From Zavarzinella formosa DSM 19928 (GTDB lineage Bacteria; Planctomycetota; Planctomycetia; Gemmatales; Gemmataceae): a stretch of 49,915 nucleotides of DNA. The stretch covers positions 843,698 through 893,612 of the forward strand of contig NZ_JH636440.1 in assembly GCF_000255705.1 (NCBI RefSeq). The letters are read 5' to 3'. This document shows, piece by piece, positions 34,214 to 41,540 of this stretch; position 1 is the first letter of the stretch; each line of letters opens with the position of its first letter. Under the pieces are notes generated by a model that worked only from the letters and a program-made list of their open reading frames with translations, did no database searches and was not told where the DNA came from. The position numbers and the translations under genes were made by a program.

Positions 34214-35128
34214 TCACTTCCCGAACTTCCCCACCACATCCAGAAAGCGTTCCAGCTTTCGATACACGTCGTCCACCGCTTCGACAGCCTCGGCCGGTGG
34301 TTCCTTGTCTCCGGGGAGAAGCATCTTTTTCTCTCCGTCGATGGCGGTTTGGGCCGTCTTGCGATACGGGTCCAAGCCGACGGGGATGGCGGGCAATTCC
34401 CCCTTCACGTAGGCGTTTGAGAACTTCGCGACCGGGAACGCCGCCTTGGCGCGGGCGCCGTTGAAGTAGACTTTCAATTGGGCCAGCAACTCGGCATCGG
34501 CGGAGGCGAACGCCGGGATCAGCGGGTTTTTCCGCAGAGCCGGATGCTTGGAAAACGGCATGAACTCGTATCCCTCGCGGAGCATGTCCAGCATCGGCAT
34601 GGCCACTTTTTCCTCGCCGGTCACCTCGACACTCCAGTCCGGCTTTTGGCGAAGCACCTCAAACTCGGCGGCCAGTTCCGCCAGTGATTTGCGGAGCCTC
34701 AGCACACTCGTCGCGGAGGGATTTTCCCCGGCGTAGACTTCCAGTATCGCCCGCTCTTCAGCGGTCACGAAGGCATAGGCCCTCGCTTTCCCGTTGGCAG
34801 CCGTCTTGACGAAATTCGCCACATGGCCGATGGCCAGCAAGGTGTTGGCATCGTCACAAGTGAACGTGAGCTTGCCGACGCGGGCGCTGTCGGGTTCGTC
34901 CAATTTGATCTTGGCGCCGGCGATCAGGTCGTTCAATTCGGCGCGGATTTCCTTTTCATCGACCTTGAGCGAGGCCGCCCAAAGATCGTATTCAGACCGC
35001 ACGTCTGTGGAAACCGGAGTGGTTGGCACGGACGAGGGCTTGGCCAGAATCAACTGGCTGGCGAACCAACCGGTCACCCCGAGCATGGCAAGCGCGGCGG
35101 CGGTCATCAACACATATGCTTTGTTCAC
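34214..35128 (-). CDS. Membrane-anchored protein, partner of the repeat protein
   Basis: A 304-residue protein with one N-terminal transmembrane helix (about 4-24, AYVLMTAAALAMLGVTGWFA) and an otherwise soluble, mainly helical domain outside the cytoplasm. GTG at 35128 is the start, overlapping the upstream gene's stop by four bases (GTGA), so translation is coupled. A longer frame to 35179 lies inside that gene. No family recognised. The tight coupling suggests that it forms a complex with the large PEPK/VEK repeat protein. Confidence 0.7.
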   Translation of the reverse strand: MNKAYVLMTAAALAMLGVTGWFASQLILAKPSSVPTTPVSTDVRSEYDLWAASLKVDEKEIRAELNDLIAGAKIKLDEPDSARVGKLTFTCDDANTLLAIGHVANFVKTAANGKARAYAFVTAEERAILEVYAGENPSATSVLRLRKSLAELAAEFEVLRQKPDWSVEVTGEEKVAMPMLDMLREGYEFMPFSKHPALRKNPLIPAFASADAELLAQLKVYFNGARAKAAFPVAKFSNAYVKGELPAIPVGLDPYRKTAQTAIDGEKKMLLPGDKEPPAEAVEAVDDVYRKLERFLDVVGKFGK

Positions 35129-37560
35129 GGTCCCACCTTTGGCAGCGAAACAGGCGTGGCGGGAACAGCCCCGCCCCACGCCGGGAGGGTCGGGCGTTCA
35201 ACAAGCCCCCGGACTTCCACCAGCACCGTCGTGCCGCTCTCCGGTTCGGAGGCGACCACCAGCGGTTTTGATTGTCCGCGTTCCCAGACGAACAAGTCGC
35301 TCTTGACGCGGATTGATTCGGCCAGTTCTTCCACCGGGGAGGTTTCCCGCGTGGTCTTGATGCGGTACGGCAGCGCGAGGCCGGGGGCGAGGTCGGCGAC
35401 GGTGATGGCGAAACTCTCCGTCCACGTCTGGCCGGGCCGGGCGGGAACGGTGGTCTTGTGCTTGATGGAATCCGGGCCGGGCCGCTGGCCAAGGGTCATT
35501 TCTACTTCGTGATCCTTCGCGGGGGTGCGATCCCCCCAACGCACGCTGACGACGGCCTTGGCCGGGGAACCTTCCCGCACCCATCGGCGGTATTCCGCGA
35601 GTTGGTGAACTTCCCTGGCCATCTTGCCCGGCGGTTCGTTGAGGGACAGATACGCGGCGATATGCCGGTCGATCACTTCCGGCGGGGTCGTCGATGTGGC
35701 GACGGCATCCCGCAGACGGGCGTATCGGAATTCATCCTCGGCCTGCCGAACATCTTGGCGGTTCTTCGCCGTCAGTTGTTCCGGCGTGGCCGGGGCAAGC
35801 AGGGCCTTCGCCGGGGCCGAGTTGCCGAATTGGGTCAGACCGTCTTCCGCCTGGGTGAAGCGGCGTTCCCCGATCCGGGCGAGGGTCCATTCCCGCAGCT
35901 TCGGCTCGGCATTCTTGCGAAAGTCAGCCCGCAGTTCGGCAAGGCCCGGCGGTTCGGCGGGGTTCCAAGCCTTGAGTTGGTTCGACCAGCCTTGCAGCCA
36001 ATCCCCGGCGGCGCCGACATCGGCCCGGCCCATGCGGGCGCGATATTCGGCGGCGAACGACGTCCATTGATCGGCCTTCGAGGTGTCGCCGGCGACAGCC
36101 ACCGGCTTTTCAACCACCTTCTCGACGATCTTCTCCACCGGCTTTTCGACAATTTTCTCAACGATCTTTTCGACCGGCTTGTCCACGTAGACAATCTTTT
36201 CGACCGGCTTTTCGACGATCTTTTCGACCACCTTCTCGACGGGAACCTCAAGGATCTTTTCAACAATCTGCGGGGTGTCGTCACCGGCCGGGCGGGCGGT
36301 GTAAACTTCCCGCACATGCTGATCCCACGTCGTGTCCACTTGCGTGTGATACCAAAGGCGGGCGGCAACCATCAGGCAAATGATGACCCACGGAAAATAC
36401 GACCGATGCCGACGCGGCGGGGCCATCGGCACGGGGACGTTTTCCGAAGGAGTAATGAGGCTGTTGACCGGAACTTCCGTGAGGGACCGGCCCTGATCGA
36501 CAGAAGCGGTCACTTTCACCGGGTCGAGTTTCACCGACTCGACTTTCACCGAAGCCGGTTCCGTTTTGGCAGGTTCGACCTTCGCCGCCGGTTCGGTTTT
36601 CACCACCGGGGCCAGCGCGGCGGCCGGTTCGACGACGATCTTTTCGACCGGCTTGATGACCACCTTCGGCTCGGGTTTCGGCTCCGGCTTCTTGGCGACG
36701 GGCTTCGGCTCCGGTTTGGGTTCCGGCTTCGGCTCGGGCGCTTTTGGCTTGTTGATTTCCAACACGACAGACGGCGTGGGATTTGAAGCCGTCGCCTTCA
36801 AATCGATCTTCACCGGCTCGGGCGTCGGCTCATGCTTGATGGTGATCGTCACCGGTTCCGGCTTGGGTTCCGGTTCGTGTTTGATGGTGATGACAATCGG
36901 CTCGAGCTTCGGCTCCGGTTTCGGTTCGTGCTTGACCGTGACGACGATTGGTTCCGGCTTCGGCTCGGGTTTCGGCTCCGGCTTGGCAACAACGACGGGT
37001 TCTGGCTTCGGCTCGGGTTTTGGTTCCGGCTTTGGTTCTGGTTTGATGGCGACCGGTTCGGGTTCCGGCGCGGGCGTTTCCTCAGCCGGGGTTTTGACGA
37101 TGGCGCCGATCCCGCGCGGGAGGGTGGCCCACATGCCCATGCGGGGAAGGGTGTCCCAACTGGCTTCGTGCCATTCGTCGAGTTCCGCGATTTCCGTCAG
37201 GGACTCGGAGCTTTTCGCCTCCCAATCCACGGCGGCCACCGCATCGGGAAGCACTTCCAGGCGTTCCCGCAATTGCAGAATGATTTCATCCCGTTCCTCG
37301 TCGCCGAGTTGATCGACATCAATCCCGGCCAGCACCAGCGTTTCGACGCCTTGCTCGTGGGTGTGTTCGTCCGTCCGGGTCTGGCGAACGGCGAGGAAGT
37401 CTTCCCCCTCGATCTCGTTGAACTCCGGTTCTTCGTCGCGGGTATGGTCCAGGTAATGTTGGGCGATGGCGGCGTTCATCTCGCGGCCCGGAGGCGCGAG
37501 GAACCGCGGCCCGTGGCCTCCCGAGAATGGTGTTTCGGCAATCAGCACCGGGCTTCGCAT
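35125..37560 (-). CDS. Large single-pass membrane protein with PEPK and VEK repeats
   Basis: An 811-residue protein. Residues 1-155 form an acidic cytoplasmic domain (with EEPEFNEIEGED). Residues 164-300 are a Pro/Glu/Lys track of PEPKPEPK units broken by short VVVTVKHE-like strands, much like the TonB spacer. A single membrane helix lies at about 389-404 after the basic PPRRHRSY. Residues 432-487 repeat VEKIVEKPVEK. A globular C-terminal domain ends near 811. This orientation puts the PEPK track inside and the VEK track outside. The ATG at 37560 follows AAAGGA. No named family. The strongly repetitive DNA also yields glycine-rich shadow frames on the plus strand that are not genes. Confidence 0.8.
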   Translation of the reverse strand: MRSPVLIAETPFSGGHGPRFLAPPGREMNAAIAQHYLDHTRDEEPEFNEIEGEDFLAVRQTRTDEHTHEQGVETLVLAGIDVDQLGDEERDEIILQLRERLEVLPDAVAAVDWEAKSSESLTEIAELDEWHEASWDTLPRMGMWATLPRGIGAIVKTPAEETPAPEPEPVAIKPEPKPEPKPEPKPEPVVVAKPEPKPEPKPEPIVVTVKHEPKPEPKLEPIVITIKHEPEPKPEPVTITIKHEPTPEPVKIDLKATASNPTPSVVLEINKPKAPEPKPEPKPEPKPVAKKPEPKPEPKVVIKPVEKIVVEPAAALAPVVKTEPAAKVEPAKTEPASVKVESVKLDPVKVTASVDQGRSLTEVPVNSLITPSENVPVPMAPPRRHRSYFPWVIICLMVAARLWYHTQVDTTWDQHVREVYTARPAGDDTPQIVEKILEVPVEKVVEKIVEKPVEKIVYVDKPVEKIVEKIVEKPVEKIVEKVVEKPVAVAGDTSKADQWTSFAAEYRARMGRADVGAAGDWLQGWSNQLKAWNPAEPPGLAELRADFRKNAEPKLREWTLARIGERRFTQAEDGLTQFGNSAPAKALLAPATPEQLTAKNRQDVRQAEDEFRYARLRDAVATSTTPPEVIDRHIAAYLSLNEPPGKMAREVHQLAEYRRWVREGSPAKAVVSVRWGDRTPAKDHEVEMTLGQRPGPDSIKHKTTVPARPGQTWTESFAITVADLAPGLALPYRIKTTRETSPVEELAESIRVKSDLFVWERGQSKPLVVASEPESGTTVLVEVRGLVERPTLPAWGGAVPATPVSLPKVGP

Positions 37561-37843
37561 GGCGAATCCTTTCCCCACGGCGATCACGGGAATGTCTCAG
37601 CTTCTTACATCGGCTTTCGCAGACATCAGACTTGAGGATTGCGCCGATTATTCCGATTGGGATGATTTGAAAACCATGTGATGATTTGTCCGAAATGGGG
37701 AAGACGGGAGCAGATCCGCAATGTTGTGAATCCAGAGCAAACTCAAGTGGCAATAAGCGCGTTTGTCAATCGCTTGGGCAAGGATCGCGCGAACCTTGCC
37801 GCCGTTTGAAACGTCACCCCATGACAAAATCCCGGAGCCAACT

Positions 37844-39376
37844 TTGCAGACCGACTCGCGACTGACCCGACTTGACGAAACCCGTGTGCGGATCAACAAC
37901 CCGCACGGCATTGAGACCACGTTGTTTGCCAGCGAACAGGTGCCGGTGGAATCAGTCGCCGTGACGGAATTGATTGAATTGCTTGATCTGCAAACCACGG
38001 CCCGGCAATTCGCCGAGGCGGCCCCTGACAGCTTCGACCGTCCGCCCGAGATCAGCCGGGTGGCGGTGACCCCGGACTTTCACAAAGCCCGTGGCATCCC
38101 CGTCGGAACGGTGCTGGCCACTCGCGGATTCATGGTCCCGCAGGCCATCGGCAGTGACATCAACTGCGGCATGCGGCTGCACACCACGACTCTCAAGCCG
38201 GAGGAAGTGGCCTCGCGCGTCGATGACCTTGACACCGCGTTCCGTCGCATATTCTTCGAGGGGGGCCGGGACATCCCCATGACCCGTGGCCAGCGGCACG
38301 CGATGTTCACCGCCGGCTTGGAGGGAATGCTCGATGCGACGGCCGACTTGAACGAGGGGTTATGGCCCCTTGTGCGGGAACTGGGGGTCGCGGACCAACT
38401 GGACCGCGTGGAACGGCGGGGCAGCCTCCCCGCGGGCCGTGTCTTCGGGCTGTCTGACTTCATGGGAGAAGAAGGGCGGCTTAGCCGCGACGGGCAGATT
38501 GGCAGCATCGGCGGGGGAAATCACTTCGTTGAAATTCAGCGGGTGGAAAAGGTCTTCGACGGGGCCGTGGCGCATGCCTGGGGGCTGAAGCCCGGAGTAG
38601 TCACCGTCATGGTGCATACCGGCTCGGTGGGTATCGGGCACCTGTGCGGCAGCCACTACCGGGACGTGGTGCGCAAGATCCACCCGGACAAACTCAAGCA
38701 CCCGGCGAACGGCGTTTTTGTTTTGCCCGAGGGTGACCGCCACCGATCTCATGCCGAGTCATTTTGGGACGCGCTGCACAATGCCGCGAACTTTGCCTAC
38801 GCCAACCGCATGTTTTTGGCGGTGATGGCGGTGGCCGGGATGCGGCGGGTGTTCGGCGACCACGTCGGCTGCGATCTCGTCTACGATGCCCCGCACAATT
38901 TTATGTGGCGGGACGAAGTGGATGGCGAAGAGGTGATTCTCCATCGCAAGGGGGCGACCCCGGCACGCGGGTTTGAAGCGATGGCCGGAACGCCGTTCGC
39001 CTATTACGGCGAGCCGGTGTTGGTGCCCGGTTCGATGGGGGCCAGCAGCTTTGTGATGGTCGGTCAGGGCAACGCCGAGTCGATGGCCAGCGCCAGCCAC
39101 GGCGCCGGCCGTCTTTTGAGCCGGGGCGAGTCCATGCGCGGCTTCGACGACGAGTTTCGCAAATTCATGGAGGAATTCCGGGTCGTGACCCCGACTGATT
39201 TGCGAAGGCCCGATGTTCGTCAACGCCCGGACATCTTGGAAAAGAAACTGGAAGAAATCAAACAGGAAGCCCCGTTTGCCTACAAGGGCATCGGCCCGGT
39301 GGTGAACACGCTGGCCGACGCGGGCATTGCGAGGCCGGTCGCCGAACTCACCCCGCTGATGACCATCAAGGGATAA
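37844..39376 (+). CDS. rtcB: RtcB-family RNA-splicing ligase
   Basis: A 510-residue RtcB protein. Active-site motifs are present: SDINCGM (Asp105, Cys108, metal), GGGNHF (Asn226-His227), HTGSVGIG in place of the usual HSGSRGLG, YDAPHNF with a metal His, VPGSMG, and ASHGAGR with His419, the residue guanylylated by GTP. RtcB joins 2',3'-cyclic phosphate or 3'-phosphate RNA ends to 5'-OH ends using GTP and Mn2+. The start is uncertain: TTG at 37844 has a CGGAG site eight bases upstream, while the frame stays open to 37763. It is divergent from the repeat protein and independent of the ligase at 3817. A partner archease gene is not in the window. Confidence 0.92.
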   Translation: MQTDSRLTRLDETRVRINNPHGIETTLFASEQVPVESVAVTELIELLDLQTTARQFAEAAPDSFDRPPEISRVAVTPDFHKARGIPVGTVLATRGFMVPQAIGSDINCGMRLHTTTLKPEEVASRVDDLDTAFRRIFFEGGRDIPMTRGQRHAMFTAGLEGMLDATADLNEGLWPLVRELGVADQLDRVERRGSLPAGRVFGLSDFMGEEGRLSRDGQIGSIGGGNHFVEIQRVEKVFDGAVAHAWGLKPGVVTVMVHTGSVGIGHLCGSHYRDVVRKIHPDKLKHPANGVFVLPEGDRHRSHAESFWDALHNAANFAYANRMFLAVMAVAGMRRVFGDHVGCDLVYDAPHNFMWRDEVDGEEVILHRKGATPARGFEAMAGTPFAYYGEPVLVPGSMGASSFVMVGQGNAESMASASHGAGRLLSRGESMRGFDDEFRKFMEEFRVVTPTDLRRPDVRQRPDILEKKLEEIKQEAPFAYKGIGPVVNTLADAGIARPVAELTPLMTIKG

Positions 39377-39434
39377 GCGGCGACTCCCCGCCATTAAACA
39401 GATCGGCCCGCATGTCGAAGGAGTGGCCGCCAAC

Positions 39435-39635
39435 TCACTTTCCAAACAAGCCGCCAATTTTGCTTTTGAGATCGTCAAGAGTACCGTTTCCTCCGCTCAG
39501 GAATTGGTCAATCTGCCCGCCGACGGCCGGAGGAAGTTTTCCTTTGACGTAGCCCAGCACTGTTTCGACAGCGGCCTTGGCTTGCTCCGGCGGGATGCCG
39601 GTTTTCTGGGCCACCATCGTGATGAGTTCTTCCAT
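39435..39635 (-). CDS. Small helical protein, unknown
   Basis: A 66-residue protein starting MEELITMVAQKTGIPPEQAKAAVE, followed by VLGYVKGKLPP and a glycine-rich linker into a short helix. This repeat-like layout is that of small proteins related to DUF2267/DUF2780, but the match is from memory only. GGGAGAC upstream is the ribosome site; a longer frame to 39707 is rejected. It converges with rtcB, 58 bp apart. Confidence 0.6.
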   Translation of the reverse strand: MEELITMVAQKTGIPPEQAKAAVETVLGYVKGKLPPAVGGQIDQFLSGGNGTLDDLKSKIGGLFGK

Positions 39636-39811
39636 TGCTGTCTCCCGGAGATGAAATTGAGAAAGGGAACTCGCCCAATTTATAGCCCGACTCATCAACA
39701 CCAACATTGAAAACCCAAAAACGCCACTTCAAAACGTCGATGGAGGCGACTTTGAACCTGATGTCGCGTCAGGGCGATCACGGCAATCCGGGCGGCCAAT
39801 CAACGATACGA

Positions 39812-40918
39812 TCACTCCTCAATCTCCTCAATCTCCACTCGGGGTTCCGCGCCGGACAGTCGCAGGCGCCGGTCGGACCATAGGATGAGGGCTCCTCCCA
39901 AAAACGAGAAGAACAAGCCCGTCAGGGCGCCCGCCACCGAAACGATCAGGTCCGTTTTCCGTTCAGATTCGGTCACCAAGACGAGGTTGCGTTCTTCGGA
40001 GAGATTGGCCGTGTGGTATTCAAAAAAATTCCGTTCCGTCGATTTCGGATAGGTCAACGTCAAGTCTGTTCGCAGCCGAAGTGTCTTTCCGGCGAGGGCG
40101 GGGTCGTCGGGCAGGGTGATGGCCACATGGGTGTCCGGCGTTTTGTGGCCCTCGTCTTTTTTCAAATAAATCTCGTCCGTCTTCGTCAGAGTCGGCGTCT
40201 CCACGGGCAGTTCCGGGGGAATCCCCAACTCATCGGCATTGAGGGCAACCGCCCGGCCGGTTCCGCCCCATTCGCCCTTGATGGCCTGCAGATCGTTGGC
40301 CAGATAGACCCGGACTTTCAGGCCGGGCGACACCACCGCGTATTCGCATTCCTCATTCAGCGGAGTTTGCAAGACCATCCGGCGAACCGGGGGTGCGAGC
40401 AGGGCCAGAAGCGCCACGGCCGCAAACGCATAACCCCATCGCCGCGACGGGGCCGGATCGGCCAAAGCCGGCTCGCCGTCCGGCCCGCGCCACCCGGCCG
40501 ACGATGGCACCCGCCGGCCGACCCGACAGAACCACCACAGTTGCGCTGTCACGATCACCGGGCCGATCATGATGAGCAGCCAATAAGCCCACGGCTGTCT
40601 GACCCCATAGGCCGCCCCCGAGGCAAACGCCACAACGAACGGGGGGAAGATGGCCGCCCACTGATCCCACCAATGCCGGGTCTGGCCGATGGCTCGCGGG
40701 AGCCTCGCCCCGCACCGGGGACAGGGGGAAACGGGCGGAACGCCCGCCGGGCCAGCGAGGGCGTATTTGGCCACGTAGTCGTCCGTCATGTCAACGCCGG
40801 GCTGAAGGCGAATGTTCCGCTCGAACTCGATTCCCCGCCTCGCGCCGCACCCCGGACACCCGTAAACGACCCGGCCGCGAACATAGACATGGGTTTGGTG
40901 GCGCCATTGATCGGGCAT
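39812..40918 (-). CDS. Zinc-ribbon membrane protein, unknown
   Basis: A 368-residue protein. The cytoplasmic N-terminus holds two zinc-ribbon-like cysteine pairs, CPGCG (about 21-25) and CPRCG (about 66-70). Two adjacent transmembrane helices follow (about 88-124), a third near 160-176, then an extracytoplasmic beta-rich domain of about 140 residues (VYLANDLQAIKGEWG and on) and a last helix near 325-345. The tail is acidic (EIEEIEE). No family recognised; the ATG is at 40918. Confidence 0.65.
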   Translation of the reverse strand: MPDQWRHQTHVYVRGRVVYGCPGCGARRGIEFERNIRLQPGVDMTDDYVAKYALAGPAGVPPVSPCPRCGARLPRAIGQTRHWWDQWAAIFPPFVVAFASGAAYGVRQPWAYWLLIMIGPVIVTAQLWWFCRVGRRVPSSAGWRGPDGEPALADPAPSRRWGYAFAAVALLALLAPPVRRMVLQTPLNEECEYAVVSPGLKVRVYLANDLQAIKGEWGGTGRAVALNADELGIPPELPVETPTLTKTDEIYLKKDEGHKTPDTHVAITLPDDPALAGKTLRLRTDLTLTYPKSTERNFFEYHTANLSEERNLVLVTESERKTDLIVSVAGALTGLFFSFLGGALILWSDRRLRLSGAEPRVEIEEIEE

Positions 40919-41069
40919 TGAATGGTCTCAATTCTGGTGTGGCTTCCGGCGTTTGCGAGATCGAATGTGATTATGATCATCGACCGGAAATGGTTCAAGA
41001 GGGGTGTTTGCCCTTGTCCGTCTTGGTCTTTGGCAAGCCTTCTTCGACGGGTTGATCTCTCCGGCCGCC

Positions 41070-41507
41070 TCACGCGAAATCAGTCAGATAGCGGGACCGG
41101 ATCACCAGTTCGACGACGGACTCATCCGGGCATATCTCGCAGTAGCTATCCGACATCGGGCTGGAATCAACGCTTGCCCGCCAGCCGGCCATCATTTCCA
41201 GCAAACTGGTATAGCATTCGTTGGCCAGATGCGGCGGGTAGACTTTCAGCAGGCGGGGACCGTCCGATCGGATGAGATACCAGAACGCCAGCCCGTCCCC
41301 GGCCCGCCCGTAATGGATATAGGCGCGTTTGCGGCCAGTGTACCGAACCACCGCCATTGTCTCGTCGATCCGCCCCGGCAAGCCAATAAACTCCCGTTCG
41401 GCATCCTCATCGTTGTAAGCCACGGGTGCGGCTTCCTTGGGCGGGGGCGCCTCCGGCGTGGCCTCTTTCTTCGTGGCTCGTTTTCCCGTCCCCTTCGACT
41501 TGGCCAT
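41070..41507 (-). CDS. Small protein with lysine-rich tail, unknown
   Basis: A 145-residue protein. The first 30 residues are lysine, proline and alanine rich, like the N-terminus of the topoisomerase gene immediately upstream on the same strand (33-bp gap), so the two are probably an operon. The rest (from REFIGLPGRID) forms a compact domain with AYIHYGRAGDGLAFWYLIRSDG and a DSYCEICPDES segment with two cysteines. Function unknown; association with the topoisomerase is suggested only by position. Confidence 0.6.
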   Translation of the reverse strand: MAKSKGTGKRATKKEATPEAPPPKEAAPVAYNDEDAEREFIGLPGRIDETMAVVRYTGRKRAYIHYGRAGDGLAFWYLIRSDGPRLLKVYPPHLANECYTSLLEMMAGWRASVDSSPMSDSYCEICPDESVVELVIRSRYLTDFA

Positions 41508-41540
41508 GTGATCTCCCTCGCCGAATGCTTACGAGTCTCA

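Noticed and set aside
36566-37312. Glycine/serine-rich frame (GSGFGSGFG) on the plus strand, like a structural protein
   Set aside because: It is the antisense reading of the PEPKPEPK codons of the minus-strand repeat protein.
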